Counted from the first letter of the stretch, positions 35,879-46,071 are shown. The stretch is 64,000 nucleotides of DNA from Pseudotabrizicola alkalilacus (GCF_003443995.1 NZ_QWEY01000001.1:248001-312000); one strand, 5' to 3'. Made by a program: numbers and translations. The notes: a model not told the origin generated them from the letters alone.

Positions 35879-37132
35879 ATGGCCGTAGTCACGGAAGAAC
35901 CGAAAGCTGGCTTTCGGCTCGGGATGCTCATCTATGACACCCGCTACCGTTCCATAACCATTCAGATCGTTGTGCTTATGCTGGTGATGTTGGGGGCTGC
36001 CTGGCTCATCGACAACCTGCTGCGCAATCTTGATGCGCTGGGGCGTGGCATCTCGTTCGGGTTCCTGTGGAACCGGGCCGGTTACGACATCAACCAGACG
36101 CTGGTGGAATACACCAATGACAGCAGCCACGCCCGCGCCACGCTGGTCGGTCTGCTCAACACGCTGCTGATCGCCGTTCTGGGCTGTATCGCGGCGACGG
36201 TTGTGGGCGTGATCGCAGGGGTGCTGCGTCTGTCGAAAAACTGGGTGATCGCCCGGCTGATGACCATCTATGTCGAGATTTTCCGCAACATCCCGCTCTT
36301 GTTGTGGATCCTGATGATCTACACCGTCTTCACCGAGGCACTGCCCGCCCCGAACGCCTTTCGCGGCGATACTCCGGCGGCGTCGATGGTGCTGTTTGAC
36401 ACGGTGGCCTTTACCAACCGCTACACCGCCATTCCCTGGCTGATCTTTGACCGCTCGCTCGGCTGGCTGCCCTTGGGCCCGCTGTGGCTGAACCTCGACC
36501 TTGCGCTGATCCTTGCGGCGCTGGTCGGCGGCTTCCTGATCAACCGGACCATCCTGCGCCGCGCCACCCGGATCCAAGAGGCCACCGGCCTGCGCCCCAC
36601 CACCTGGTGGCAGTCGCTTCTGGCGCTGTTCGGGCCGATCATTGTGGTGTTTCTGGCGCTTGGCACCCACCTCGACAGCCCCTCGCTGCAAGGCTTCAAC
36701 TTCACCGGCGGCTTGCAGGTGTCGAACTCGCTGGTTGCCCTGTGGCTGGCGCTGACGCTCTATACGGCGGCCTTCATCGCCGAAATCGTCCGCGCCGGGA
36801 TCAACGCCATCTCGCGCGGGCAGTCCGAGGCCGCCTTTGCCCTGGGCCTGCGCCCGGGCCGCACGATGAACCTGATCATCCTGCCGCAGGCGCTGCGGGT
36901 CATCATCCCGCCGCTGATCTCGCAATACCTGAACCTGACCAAGAACTCGTCGCTGGCCATCGCCGTCGGCTACATGGACCTGCGCGGCACGCTGGGCGGC
37001 ATCACGCTGAACCAGACCGGGCGCGGGCTGGAGGCGATGATGCTGTTGATGCTGATCTACCTGATCATCAGCCTGCTGATCTCGTCGGCGATGAACGTCT
37101 ACAACAATTCCGTCAAGCTGAAGGAGCGCTGA
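35879..37132 (+). CDS. bztB: glutamate/glutamine/aspartate/asparagine ABC transporter permease
   Basis: 417 aa. Integral membrane protein with the long internal insertion of Bzt permeases. The EAA loop reads SRGQSEAAFALGLRPGRTMN near residue 315. N-terminal membrane helix near 24-42. Pairs with BztC in the inner membrane. Confidence 0.92.
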   Translation: MAVVTEEPKAGFRLGMLIYDTRYRSITIQIVVLMLVMLGAAWLIDNLLRNLDALGRGISFGFLWNRAGYDINQTLVEYTNDSSHARATLVGLLNTLLIAVLGCIAATVVGVIAGVLRLSKNWVIARLMTIYVEIFRNIPLLLWILMIYTVFTEALPAPNAFRGDTPAASMVLFDTVAFTNRYTAIPWLIFDRSLGWLPLGPLWLNLDLALILAALVGGFLINRTILRRATRIQEATGLRPTTWWQSLLALFGPIIVVFLALGTHLDSPSLQGFNFTGGLQVSNSLVALWLALTLYTAAFIAEIVRAGINAISRGQSEAAFALGLRPGRTMNLIILPQALRVIIPPLISQYLNLTKNSSLAIAVGYMDLRGTLGGITLNQTGRGLEAMMLLMLIYLIISLLISSAMNVYNNSVKLKER

Positions 37133-37133
37133 G

Positions 37134-38444
37134 ATGAACACCAGCACAAGCACCTTCGTCCGCACCGAAATGCTGCCCGAACAGTCCCCGCCGCTGACCG
37201 AGGCCGGGGCCGTCAAATGGGTGCGCGAGAACCTGTTCTCGTCCGTCCTCAACGGCATCCTGACCGTGCTGGGCGTCGCTGTCGTGGCCTATATCATCGT
37301 CGGCATCGCGCCCTGGCTGTCACGCTCGGTCTGGAACGCGGGCAGCCTGTCTGAATGCCGCCAGATCATTGCTGCAACCTGGGGTGAGGGCGTCACCGGC
37401 GCCTGCTGGGCAGTGATCCGCGAACGCTGGCCGCAATACCTGTTCGGCTTCTACCCGTCGCACCTGTACTGGCGCCCGGTTCTGGCCTTTGCCCTGCTGG
37501 TGGTCGCCGTGGCCCCGGTGCTGTTCGACAAACTCCCGCGCAAGATGCTGTGGTTCTCGCTGGTCTACCCGGCCGTGGGCTTCTGGCTGTTGTGGGGCGG
37601 CTCGGTCTGGGTGCCGGTCACTGCCCTTGCCGGCTTCGCCATCGGCTATGCCGCCGCCAAACTGATCCAACCCGTCGCCGGAACCATCCTGGCCACCATC
37701 GCGGCGGTGCTGGCCCCGGTCCTGTGGTGGCTGTTCCTCGCCGGTCCTGTCGCTGACGCGCTGCACTCCATCATGCCCATAGCGCTGCAAGGCGTGCGCT
37801 CGCGCGAATTCGGCGGCTTTGTTCTCGCCTTCACCATCGGCTTCACCGGCATCGCCTTTTCGCTGCCGCTTGGCGTGATGCTGGCGCTTGGCCGCCAGTC
37901 CGACATGTTCATCGTCAACAAGCTGTCGGTCGGCTTCATCGAGTTCATCCGCGGTGTGCCGCTGATCACCCTGCTGTTCACCGCCTCGCTCTTGCTCAAC
38001 TACTTCCTGCCGCCGGGCACCGACTTCGACATCATCCTGCGCGTCATCATCATGGTGGTGCTGTTCGCCGCCGCCTATATCGCCGAAGTGGTGCGCGGCG
38101 GTCTCGCTGCCCTGCCACGCGGCCAGTACGAAGCCGCCGACGCTCTGGGGCTGGATTACTGGAAGGCGCAGCGCCTGATCATCATGCCGCAGGCGCTGAA
38201 AATCTCGATCCCCGGCATCGTTTCCACCTTCATCGGCCTGTTCAAGGACACCACCCTTGTTGTCTTCGTCGGCCTTCTGGATCCGCTCAAGGGCATCACC
38301 GACGCCGTCCGCGCCTCCACCGACTGGAAGGGGATCTATTGGGAACCCTACATCTTTGTCGGCGCCATCTTTTTCCTCTTCTGCTTTGGCATGTCCCGGT
38401 ACTCGATGTACCTGGAATCCAAGCTGAAAACCGATCATCGCTAA
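37134..38444 (+). CDS. bztC: glutamate/glutamine/aspartate/asparagine ABC transporter permease
   Basis: 436 aa; starts one base after bztB. Several additional helices in the first half, then the permease domain with the EAA motif ALPRGQYEAADALGLDYWKA (about residue 325). Forms the channel with BztB. Confidence 0.92.
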   Translation: MNTSTSTFVRTEMLPEQSPPLTEAGAVKWVRENLFSSVLNGILTVLGVAVVAYIIVGIAPWLSRSVWNAGSLSECRQIIAATWGEGVTGACWAVIRERWPQYLFGFYPSHLYWRPVLAFALLVVAVAPVLFDKLPRKMLWFSLVYPAVGFWLLWGGSVWVPVTALAGFAIGYAAAKLIQPVAGTILATIAAVLAPVLWWLFLAGPVADALHSIMPIALQGVRSREFGGFVLAFTIGFTGIAFSLPLGVMLALGRQSDMFIVNKLSVGFIEFIRGVPLITLLFTASLLLNYFLPPGTDFDIILRVIIMVVLFAAAYIAEVVRGGLAALPRGQYEAADALGLDYWKAQRLIIMPQALKISIPGIVSTFIGLFKDTTLVVFVGLLDPLKGITDAVRASTDWKGIYWEPYIFVGAIFFLFCFGMSRYSMYLESKLKTDHR

Positions 38445-38456
38445 GGGAGCCGGAAC

Positions 38457-39245
38457 ATGTCCGAAGCCATTGCCCGCCAGATTGACCCGTCCCAGATGAA
38501 GGTCAGCGACGAAGTTGCCATCCAGATCAGCCAGATGAACAAGTGGTACGGCACCTTCCACGTGCTGCGCGACATCAACATGACCGTCAACCGGGGGGAG
38601 CGGATCGTGATCTGCGGTCCCTCCGGGTCCGGCAAATCCACCCTGATCCGCTGCATCAACCGGCTGGAGGAACACCAGCAGGGCCAGATCATCGTCGACG
38701 GCACCGAACTCACGTCGGACCTGAAAAACATCGACAAGGTCCGGTCCGAGGTTGGCATGGTGTTCCAGCACTTCAACCTGTTCCCGCATCTGACCATTCT
38801 GGAAAACCTGACGCTCGCCCCGATCTGGGTCCGCAAGACCCCGAAGGCCGAAGCGATCGAGGTGGCGATGCACTACCTGCGCAAGGTGAAAATCCCCGAA
38901 CAGGCCAACAAATACCCCGGTCAGTTGTCGGGCGGCCAGCAACAGCGCGTGGCCATCGCGCGCTCGCTGTGCATGAAACCGCGCATCATGCTGTTCGACG
39001 AACCCACCTCTGCCCTCGACCCCGAGATGATCAAAGAGGTGCTCGACACCATGATCGAACTGGCCGAAGAGGGCATGACCATGCTCTGCGTCACCCATGA
39101 AATGGGCTTTGCGCAGGCCGTGGCGAACCGGGTGATCTTCATGGATCAGGGCCAGATTGTCGAACAGAACAACCCGAAAGAGTTCTTCAACAACCCGCAA
39201 TCGGACCGGACCAAACTGTTCCTGTCACAGATCCTCGGGCACTGA
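38457..39245 (+). CDS. bztD: glutamate/glutamine/aspartate/asparagine ABC transporter ATP-binding protein
   Basis: 262 aa. Walker [10 protein letters not shown] (about residues 53-61), signature [15 protein letters not shown], Walker [15 protein letters not shown] and H-loop CVTHEMGF. Powers the Bzt permease. Followed by a strong terminator that closes the operon. Confidence 0.95.
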   Translation: MSEAIARQIDPSQMKVSDEVAIQISQMNKWYGTFHVLRDINMTVNRGERIVICGPSGSGKSTLIRCINRLEEHQQGQIIVDGTELTSDLKNIDKVRSEVGMVFQHFNLFPHLTILENLTLAPIWVRKTPKAEAIEVAMHYLRKVKIPEQANKYPGQLSGGQQQRVAIARSLCMKPRIMLFDEPTSALDPEMIKEVLDTMIELAEEGMTMLCVTHEMGFAQAVANRVIFMDQGQIVEQNNPKEFFNNPQSDRTKLFLSQILGH

Positions 39246-39264
39246 TCCGCGCCGGATGTTTCGG

Positions 39265-39290
39265 AAAAGGGGCCCTCCGGGGCCCCTTTT
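39265..39290 (+). terminator. Rho-independent terminator of bztABCD
   Basis: AAAAGGGGCC (39265-39274) pairs with GGCCCCTTTT (39281-39290) over a 6-base loop; the T-run is part of the stem, as in bidirectional terminators. Confidence 0.85.
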
Positions 39291-39356
39291 GCATCTTGTG
39301 CAAGCGCGTCTGGTCTGAAAACTGGGGTCATGACCGTTCCCGAAGGCAGACAGCAG

Positions 39357-40091
39357 ATGACCACCCCCCCGACATCCCGCGTGGACAAGCTCTTGTCCTC
39401 CATGGGCTATGGCTCGCGCAGCGAAATGGCGCAGCTGGCAAAGGGCGGGCGCATCACGCTGGACGGGGCTGCACTGTCAGACGCATCGGCGCGCATCCGC
39501 GTGACCGCCGATCTGCCCACCCGTATGAAGATCGACGGTCAACCGCTCGATCCTGTGGCAGGGCTTGTGATCCTGCTTCACAAACCTCTGGGCATGACCT
39601 GTTCACACAAAGAGGCGGGGCCGCTGGTCTATGACATCCTGCCGCCCCGCTGGCGGCAGCGCAGCCCGGCGATTTCCACCATCGGACGGCTGGACAAGCA
39701 GACATCGGGCCTGTTGCTGCTGACCGATGACGGCGCGCTGCTGCACCGCGTGATCAGCCCGCGCCGCCATGTCGCGAAAACCTATCGCGCCCGGCTGGCC
39801 CGCCCGCTGACCGGGACCGAAGCCGCGCTGTTCGCGTCAGGGGGGCTGATGCTGGAAGGCGATGCAAAGCCGCTGGCTCCGGCGCAGCTGCAGGTGATTT
39901 CGGAGACCGAGGCGCTGCTGACGGTGACCGAAGGCCGCTATCATCAGGTGCGCCGCATGTTCGCCGCCACCGGCAACCACGTCGAAGATCTGCACCGCGA
40001 GAGTTTGGGCAGTCTGGCCCTGCCGGACAGCCTGTCCCCCGGTCAGTGGGCGCTGCTGGACGAAGACCAGATCGCGCTGATCTTCGCATGA
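39357..40091 (+). CDS. RsuA/RluB/E/F-family pseudouridine synthase
   Basis: 244 aa from ATG 39357 (AAGG upstream); an ATG at 39330 would add nine residues. S4 domain (RVDKLLSSMGYGSRSEMAQL), then VILLHKPLGMTCSHK, the catalytic Asp loop in STIGRLDKQTSGLLLLTDDG, and TEGRYHQVRRMFAATGNHV. Acts on rRNA; 16S U516 (RsuA) fits best because of the length and TEGRYHQVRRMF pattern, but RluE/RluB cannot be excluded. Confidence 0.85.
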   Translation: MTTPPTSRVDKLLSSMGYGSRSEMAQLAKGGRITLDGAALSDASARIRVTADLPTRMKIDGQPLDPVAGLVILLHKPLGMTCSHKEAGPLVYDILPPRWRQRSPAISTIGRLDKQTSGLLLLTDDGALLHRVISPRRHVAKTYRARLARPLTGTEAALFASGGLMLEGDAKPLAPAQLQVISETEALLTVTEGRYHQVRRMFAATGNHVEDLHRESLGSLALPDSLSPGQWALLDEDQIALIFA

Positions 40092-40108
40092 TCAAAGGCG
40101 GCCGCGCG

Positions 40109-40294
40109 TTATTCGGCGGTCTTGCCCGCCGCCTTGGCCTTCATCCGCTCCAGCAGCTCTTCCTTGCTGGGACGCAGGTTCGGGGTCTTGGTCGGGGCCT
40201 TGGCCTTCAATTCCTTGCCCGGCTTGGCGCTGGGGTCTTTCTGGCGACCCTGATCCTTGCTCAGTTTCGGGTTGCCTGATTTCGCGTAATCCAT
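40109..40294 (-). CDS. small highly charged hypothetical protein
   Basis: 61 aa, very rich in Lys and Pro (MDYAKSGNPKLSKDQGRQKD start, with a helical SKEELLERMKAKAAGK end). No signal or membrane part. It looks like an intrinsically disordered nucleic-acid- or ribosome-associated protein. Convergent with the pseudouridine synthase. I believe similar short proteins occur in related genomes, but no function is known to me. Confidence 0.6.
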   Translation of the reverse strand: MDYAKSGNPKLSKDQGRQKDPSAKPGKELKAKAPTKTPNLRPSKEELLERMKAKAAGKTAE

Positions 40295-40342
40295 GGGCTG
40301 TCGCCTTGTTTTAGATCCTGATCATGCGTCATGCCTGAAACC

Positions 40343-40365
40343 GGGCACCGCCGCAAGCGGTGCCC
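40343..40365 (-). terminator. hairpin downstream of the SixA-like gene
   Basis: GGGCACCGC (40343-40351) and GCGGTGCCC (40357-40365), 5-base loop. On the minus strand it follows the phosphatase gene and precedes the 61-aa gene; only a short T-run follows. Confidence 0.45.
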
Positions 40366-40478
40366 AAGGGGTGGCTCAGTGTGGGAAACCATTAACATTT
40401 GGTAAATTCCACAGGGTCAAGCCGTTGATTTCATGGGTTTCCTTCCCTTGTAACACAGGGGGAACCCGCAGGCAGCGG

Positions 40479-40982
40479 TCAGGCCATGATCTCGCGCGGA
40501 ACGATGAAATCATCCACCGCCCCCTGCCCAAAGCCCACATCCGCCCAGGTGTCGGCCACAAAGTCGACCACCAGCGTCGCCCCGGTCGGATAGCGGCCGA
40601 ACTCCGGATTGACCGGGGCATGCGCCACGATCCGCCCCGCAAATTCCGCAATGCCGGGGTTATGCCCGACCATCATCACCGTATCCGCCGTCGCATGGCG
40701 CAGCACCGCCAGCATCACCTCCGCCCCGGCATGATAGAGCGCAGGCTTCAGCTCCAGCACCGGCTCCCCCGGCAACGCGGGCGCGATGCCCGCCCAGGTC
40801 TTGCGGGTCCGCAAGCTGTCCGAGCACAGCACCTGACCCGGCACATAGCCCCGGCTTGCCAGCCATTGCCCCAGATCCGCCGCCGCCGCCCGGCCCCGCT
40901 CGTTCAGAGGGCGGTCATGGTCCGGTGTCAAAGGATCGTCCCAGCTCGATTTCGCATGCCGCGTCAAGATCAGGCGCTTCAT
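40479..40982 (-). CDS. SixA-like histidine phosphatase
   Basis: 167 aa; start at ATG 40982, with TAGGA and GGGGGGAG just upstream. The RHG catalytic motif is at the N-terminus (LILTRHAKSSW, His about 10), with LNERGRAAAADLG and the second His in MMVGHNPGIAEFA. SixA-type phosphatases dephosphorylate phosphohistidine, e.g. on phosphotransfer or PTS proteins. Substrate here unknown. Confidence 0.85.
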   Translation of the reverse strand: MKRLILTRHAKSSWDDPLTPDHDRPLNERGRAAAADLGQWLASRGYVPGQVLCSDSLRTRKTWAGIAPALPGEPVLELKPALYHAGAEVMLAVLRHATADTVMMVGHNPGIAEFAGRIVAHAPVNPEFGRYPTGATLVVDFVADTWADVGFGQGAVDDFIVPREIMA

Positions 40983-41023
40983 TCCTACTCCCCCCAATTC
41001 AAATTCCCCCCGGATACGGGCGG

Positions 41024-41677
41024 TTAACCCGCCCTGTGGAATCGCCCCATGTGATAGGCCGACTGTTCGGCAAGTCTTGCATAGCCTTGCGACACCGGGC
41101 AAGCGCGCCGAACCCTGCAGCCCGCCGCCAGACAATCCGCGCCCTCGGGCAGATCCAGAAACGCATGGCAGGCCGCCACATCATAGCCGCCCGCCGACAG
41201 CGCCCCCACCGGACAGGCCGTGACACAAGGCTGCGCACAGTCGTCACAGGGCCGGGACGCCGCCCCAAAGTCCAGCGCCTGCGGCAGGATCAGCGCCCCC
41301 CGCATGCTGACCAGCAACCCCTGTGTGTCATGCACCAGAAACCGCACCGGGCTTTCCCAGATCCGCCCGCTCCGCAAGGCCCAGGCAAAGAACGGATGAT
41401 AAGGCGGCCCGCCAAAGGGAAACCGCGCCTTGCCGCCCAGATCACAGGCCAGCCGCCCGATCACCCGGCGCGACCAGCGGTCGACCGGATCCGGCCCGCC
41501 CCATTCCGGCTGCGCCTTCAGATGCGGCCAGAACCCCGGCTCGCGCGGCCCCAGCAGCACCAGAGTACGCGCCCAAGCCGGAAACCCCGGCTCGCCCGTA
41601 CAGTCAAAGCCGCCCAGAACCTCCAGATACTCTGGCTCCAGCGCTGCGGTCAGACGGTCAAGGCTCAGCTCTGGCAT
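41024..41677 (-). CDS. ferredoxin-like protein with two [4Fe-4S] motifs
   Basis: 217 aa. The C-terminal third carries CDDCAQPCVTACP (about residues 143-155) and a second, spread cluster including CHAFLD...CLAAGCRVRRACP, the arrangement of 2[4Fe-4S] modules as in the epoxyqueuosine reductase QueG. The N-terminal 130 residues resemble the QueG-type domain only weakly and the protein is much shorter than QueG (about 370 aa). Probably an electron carrier or oxidoreductase of unknown partner. It is 41 bases upstream of the SixA-like gene and on the same strand. Confidence 0.65.
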   Translation of the reverse strand: MPELSLDRLTAALEPEYLEVLGGFDCTGEPGFPAWARTLVLLGPREPGFWPHLKAQPEWGGPDPVDRWSRRVIGRLACDLGGKARFPFGGPPYHPFFAWALRSGRIWESPVRFLVHDTQGLLVSMRGALILPQALDFGAASRPCDDCAQPCVTACPVGALSAGGYDVAACHAFLDLPEGADCLAAGCRVRRACPVSQGYARLAEQSAYHMGRFHRAG

Positions 41678-41740
41678 TTGCTGCTTTCCAAATACTCCCG
41701 CCGGAGGCGTCCGCCCATTGACCCGAAAACGACGGTCAGA

Positions 41741-42640
41741 TCACCGCCGCACCAGCGGTTTCACCCGCGGCTCGGTTGATCGGATCTGGCTGCCCGCGCC
41801 GTGGTCGGTGAACAGCTCCAGCAGGCAGGCGTTCGGGATGCGGCCATCCAGAATCGTCACCGCCCGCGTGCCCTGTTCGATCGCCAGCAGCGCGGTTTCG
41901 GTCTTGGGGATCATCCCGCCCGAAATCACGCCATCCGCCGTCATCTGCCGGATCTCATCCGGGGTGATCTGGGTCATCACCTCTCCCGCCGCGTTCTTGA
42001 CGCCCTGCACATCGGTCAGCAGCAGCAGGCGGTCAGCCTGCAACGCGCCTGCGATGGCCCCGGCAGCGGTGTCGCCGTTGACGTTAAAGGTCTCGTTGTC
42101 GGCCATGCCGGTGCCGACCGGGGCGATCACCGGGATGATTCCGGCCTTGTACAGATCGCGCAACACCTGCACGTTCATCTCGACGGGGCGGCCGACAAAG
42201 CCCAGCTCCGGGTCATCGGCCTCGCACACCATCAGGTCATCATCCTTGCCGGAAATGCCGACAGCGCGGCCGCCGGCATCCATGATCGCCTGCACGATGC
42301 GTTTGTTGACCAGACCCGACAGGATCATCTCCACCACCTGCACGGTGGCCTTGTCGGTCACCCGTTTGCCGCGCACGAATTCCGACTTGATGCCCAGCTT
42401 GTTCAGCATGTCGTTGATCATCGGACCACCACCATGCACCACGACCGGGTTTACGCCGACCTGACGCATCAGCACGATGTCGCGGGCGAATTCGGCCATG
42501 GCGGCGTCATCGCCCATGGCATTGCCGCCGAACTTCACCACCACGACCGAGTCGGCGTAGCGTTGCAGATAGGGCAGGGCTTCGGACAGCATCTTGGCGG
42601 TGTTCAGGGCATCTTGCATGGTCAGGGTCTGCTGTTTCAT
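41741..42640 (-). CDS. argB: acetylglutamate kinase
   Basis: 299 aa. Amino-acid kinase fold: [13 protein letters not shown] (about residues 33-45), [26 protein letters not shown], and [20 protein letters not shown] in the C-terminal half. Phosphorylates N-acetylglutamate in arginine synthesis; the N-terminal helix (about 1-25) is that of arginine-sensitive hexameric enzymes. GGAGG precedes the start. In related genomes it normally follows engB; here engB is 6.9 kb away on the opposite strand. Confidence 0.95.
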   Translation of the reverse strand: MKQQTLTMQDALNTAKMLSEALPYLQRYADSVVVVKFGGNAMGDDAAMAEFARDIVLMRQVGVNPVVVHGGGPMINDMLNKLGIKSEFVRGKRVTDKATVQVVEMILSGLVNKRIVQAIMDAGGRAVGISGKDDDLMVCEADDPELGFVGRPVEMNVQVLRDLYKAGIIPVIAPVGTGMADNETFNVNGDTAAGAIAGALQADRLLLLTDVQGVKNAAGEVMTQITPDEIRQMTADGVISGGMIPKTETALLAIEQGTRAVTILDGRIPNACLLELFTDHGAGSQIRSTEPRVKPLVRR

Positions 42641-42756
42641 GGGGCCTCCGGGGTTGTGGGGTTGGTAGCGTCTTTGGCTCCACCTGCCAAGCGCCGTGTC
42701 CCGGCTTGTCTTTCCCGACCGTAAGCGTAGGGTTTGTCCAACTCAAGGAGACTGCC

Positions 42757-43488
42757 ATGTCCGAACCCAAAACCATTGTCCTGACAGGTGCATCGCGCGG
42801 CATCGGGCATGCCACGGTCAAGCGGTTTTCAGCCGAAGGCTGGCGGGTGCTGACCTGTTCGCGCCAGCCGTTTGATGCGCGCTGCCCCTGGCCGGGCGGT
42901 GAAGAGAACCATATCCAGATTGATCTGGCCGATCCCAACAAGACCATTGCAGCCATCGAGACGATCAAGAGCAAGATCAATGGCCGGCTGGATGCGCTGG
43001 TCAACAACGCCGGGATCAGCCCGAAAGGTGCTGATGGAGCGCGGTTGAACACCCTGGACACCGATCTGCGGACCTGGGGTCAGGTGTTTCATGTCAATTT
43101 CTTCTCTTCCGTCATCATGGCGCGCGGGCTGAAAGATGAGCTGGCGGCTGCCAAGGGGTCGGTGGTCAATGTCACCTCGATTGCCGGGGTGCGGGTGCAT
43201 CCGTTTGCGGGTGCGGCCTATGCCACGTCAAAGGCGGCGCTTGCCGCACTGACGCGTGAGATGGCGCATGATTTCGGGCCCTTGGGGGTGCGGGTCAACG
43301 CGATTGCGCCGGGTGAGGTCGAGACGGCGATCCTGTCACCGGGGACCGACAAGATTGTGGAGAAACTGCCGATGCAGCGGCTGGGTCAGCCGAAAGAGGT
43401 GGCCGATGTGATCTGGTTTCTGTGCTCGGACCAGTCGAGCTATATCTCGGGCGCCGAGATCGAGGTGAACGGCGCGCAGCATGTCTGA
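42757..43488 (+). CDS. short-chain dehydrogenase/reductase
   Basis: 243 aa from ATG 42757 with AAGGAGA upstream. Classical SDR: TGASRGIGHA (about residues 10-19), NNAGISP, the catalytic Ser about 147 (VVNVTSIAGVRVHPF), YATSKAALAALTREM (Tyr-x3-Lys), and VRVNAIAPGEVET. NAD(P)H-dependent oxidoreductase; substrate unknown. Confidence 0.88.
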   Translation: MSEPKTIVLTGASRGIGHATVKRFSAEGWRVLTCSRQPFDARCPWPGGEENHIQIDLADPNKTIAAIETIKSKINGRLDALVNNAGISPKGADGARLNTLDTDLRTWGQVFHVNFFSSVIMARGLKDELAAAKGSVVNVTSIAGVRVHPFAGAAYATSKAALAALTREMAHDFGPLGVRVNAIAPGEVETAILSPGTDKIVEKLPMQRLGQPKEVADVIWFLCSDQSSYISGAEIEVNGAQHV

Positions 43489-43588
43489 CGTGCCGCCTCA
43501 TGCTCTCTCGCGGGCATGTGCGAAAAGCAGGACTGCTTGACGCGCGCGCCCATGGGTCGCATATCCGGGCAACCCTGCGGAGGCCACC

Positions 43589-44458
43589 ATGCTTGACGAT
43601 GCCGACGACATTCACCCGCTGTTTCATGGCGCGCCCAAAGGGCTGGAGTTCCGCAAGCTGCGCAAGCGGCTTGTGCAACAGGCGCGCGACGCGATTGACA
43701 CCTATGGCATGGCCAAACCGGGCGAGCGCTGGCTGGTCTGCCTGTCGGGCGGCAAGGACAGCTACACGCTGCTGGCGGTGCTGCACGAGCTGAAATGGCG
43801 CGGGCTGTTGCCGGTGGACCTGTTGGCCTGCAATCTGGATCAGGGCCAGCCCGGCTTTCCCGCGACGGTGCTGCCGGAGTTTCTGACCCGCATGGGGGTG
43901 GAGCACAGGATCGAGTATCAGGACACCTATTCGGTGGTAATCGACAAGATCAAGCCGGGCGGCACCATGTGCAGCCTATGTTCCCGGCTGCGGCGCGGCA
44001 ACCTGTACCGAATCGCACGCGAGGAGGGATGCTCGACCGTTGTGCTGGGCCATCACCGCGATGATATTCTTGAGACATTCTTCATGAACCTGTTTCACGG
44101 CGGCCGTCTGGCCTCGATGCCGCCGCGTCTGCTGAACGAGGAGGGCGACCTGTTCGTTGCCCGGCCCCTGGCCTTTGTGGCCGAGGCGGATTGCGACCGG
44201 TTTGCGCGCTCGATGGGGTACCCGATCATCCCCTGCGATCTGTGCGGCTCGCAAGAAGGGTTGCAGCGCGCGCAGGTGAAAAAGCTGCTGGATGAATGGG
44301 AGACACGGGTGCCGGGGCGGCGCCAGGTGATGTTCCGGTCGCTGATGAATGTGCGCCCCTCGCATCTGGCCGACCCCGGCCTGTTCGATTTTGCCGGGTT
44401 GATGCAGCTGGCGGGGCCAGTTGCAGAAAATCTTCCGCAACTTCGGGGGGAAGATTAA
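43589..44458 (+). CDS. ttcA: tRNA 2-thiocytidine biosynthesis protein TtcA
   Basis: 289 aa. PP-loop [11 protein letters not shown] (about residues 53-63), the Cys pair [11 protein letters not shown] (about 130-140) ligating the [4Fe-4S] cluster, [18 protein letters not shown], and [17 protein letters not shown]. Thiolates C32 of some tRNAs. GGAGG precedes the start. Length as in the family. Confidence 0.93.
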   Translation: MLDDADDIHPLFHGAPKGLEFRKLRKRLVQQARDAIDTYGMAKPGERWLVCLSGGKDSYTLLAVLHELKWRGLLPVDLLACNLDQGQPGFPATVLPEFLTRMGVEHRIEYQDTYSVVIDKIKPGGTMCSLCSRLRRGNLYRIAREEGCSTVVLGHHRDDILETFFMNLFHGGRLASMPPRLLNEEGDLFVARPLAFVAEADCDRFARSMGYPIIPCDLCGSQEGLQRAQVKKLLDEWETRVPGRRQVMFRSLMNVRPSHLADPGLFDFAGLMQLAGPVAENLPQLRGED

Positions 44459-44529
44459 GCATTCAGATACCCTTGGCCGCCTAGCTTGGGGCGACGAGGG
44501 TGACGGGCCCGCGACACTTCGGGGGCACT

Positions 44530-46071
44530 ATGAACAGGACTTCCTCACCCACATCTTCGGTCCGGGCTCTGCTGCGCCGGGTGTCAGGGGGGGATGGACT
44601 GGTTTTGTTGCCTGCCGTGTCCGTTGCCGCCTTCTGGTTCGGGGGGGAACTGGCCTTGCTGACCCTGGCCATCGTTGTGCCGGTGGCTTTTGCCCTGATC
44701 GGGCTGCGCAAGATGGGTTCACGCCCGCCTGACACCACCCCCGGATATGATGGATTCGCGACCGAGGCGCAGTTTGTCGCCAATCTTGACCAGGTGCTTG
44801 CGGGGGTGGCGACCCATGGGCGCACCACGGCCTGTTTCGTGTTGATGTTCGATGAACTGGATATGCTGGTGGACCGGCACGGGCGGCTGGCCTTTGACCG
44901 CGTGATGATGCGCACGGGGGAGCGGTTGGGCCTCTCGCTGCGCGAAGGCGACGTGGTGGCGCGGTTGTCTGGCCATGGCTTTGCCGTCAGCCTGGGGCCG
45001 GTGCGCCGGTTCGATCTGGAAGCGGCGGTCCAGATGGCCGCGCGATTGCAGTCGGCAGTCAGCGTGCCTTTGGCAGTTGATGACATGACGGTGTACCCGT
45101 CGCTGTCCGTCGGGTTCTGCCTGGCCGAGCGCGCCCCGGCCCTGCTGGGCGGCCCTTTGCTCGATGCGGCTCAGGCTGCGGCAGATGAGGCGCTGCGCAA
45201 TGGCCCCGCTGCCATTCGTGCCTATCAGCCCGATATGGCCCGCCGCCGTGCCGACCGCGCCGAGTTGCGCGCTGGTCTGGAACATGCACTGGATGAGGGG
45301 CAGATCCGCCCGTGGTTTCAGCCGCAGCTGTCCACCGAAACCGGTGAAATCAGCGGGTTTGAGGCATTGGCCCGCTGGCACCACCCCGAGCGGGGGATCA
45401 TCGCCCCGTCAGAGTTTTTGCCACTGGTCGAAGATGCGGGTTTGTCAGAGCGCCTGGGCGAGGTGATTCTGTACGGTGCTTTGTCGGCGCTGACCCGGTG
45501 GGACAAGGCCGGTCACCACATCGAGCGGGTAGCCGTCAATTTCTCTGCCTCGGAACTGCGCAACCCGCGGCTCCCCGACAAGTTGAAATGGGAACTGGAT
45601 CGGTTTTCCCTTGCCCCACCGCGTCTGACGATCGAGGTGCTTGAAACCGTGGCGGCGCGGTCTGACAATGATGTGATCGTGACCAATCTGGCCCGGATTG
45701 CCGAGTTGGGTTGCGGTATTGATCTGGATGACTTTGGCACTGGTCAGGCCTCTATCGCCAATATCCGCCGCTTTGCCGTGCGGCGGATCAAGGTCGACCG
45801 CTGCTTTGTGTCGCGTAGCGACACGGACCCCGAACAGAAACGCATGGTCGCGGCAATCCTGTCGCTCTGCGACCGGCTTGGGCTCGACACCGTGGCCGAG
45901 GGTGTCGAAACCCCCGGCGAGCATGTAACGGTCGCCCAGCTGGGCTGTGGCCATGTACAGGGCTTTGGCATTGCAAGGCCGATGGCGGTAGAGGAAACGT
46001 TTGGCTGGATTGCCCGGCATGAAACCGGCAGGGCGCGGACCAGCCAGATCGGACGCTCGCAACAGCTGTGA
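44530..46071 (+). CDS. membrane EAL-domain cyclic-di-GMP phosphodiesterase with degenerate GGDEF
   Basis: 513 aa from ATG 44530 (GGGG upstream; an ATG at 44500 is possible). Two hydrophobic stretches near residues 22-60, then a GGDEF-like domain whose catalytic motif has become SGHGF (RLSGHGFAVSL, about 146-156), so it should not make c-di-GMP. The EAL domain is intact: FEALARWHHPERG (EAL), NFSASEL, TIEVLET, DLDDFGTGQASIANIR, VDRCFV and VAEGVET. It probably hydrolyses c-di-GMP, lowering matrix production or favouring motility. Confidence 0.9.
   Translation: MNRTSSPTSSVRALLRRVSGGDGLVLLPAVSVAAFWFGGELALLTLAIVVPVAFALIGLRKMGSRPPDTTPGYDGFATEAQFVANLDQVLAGVATHGRTTACFVLMFDELDMLVDRHGRLAFDRVMMRTGERLGLSLREGDVVARLSGHGFAVSLGPVRRFDLEAAVQMAARLQSAVSVPLAVDDMTVYPSLSVGFCLAERAPALLGGPLLDAAQAAADEALRNGPAAIRAYQPDMARRRADRAELRAGLEHALDEGQIRPWFQPQLSTETGEISGFEALARWHHPERGIIAPSEFLPLVEDAGLSERLGEVILYGALSALTRWDKAGHHIERVAVNFSASELRNPRLPDKLKWELDRFSLAPPRLTIEVLETVAARSDNDVIVTNLARIAELGCGIDLDDFGTGQASIANIRRFAVRRIKVDRCFVSRSDTDPEQKRMVAAILSLCDRLGLDTVAEGVETPGEHVTVAQLGCGHVQGFGIARPMAVEETFGWIARHETGRARTSQIGRSQQL

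Noticed and set aside
37320-39200. 626-codon antisense frame across bztC and bztD
   Set aside because: Shadow of GC-rich codons on the opposite strand of clearly recognised transporter genes.
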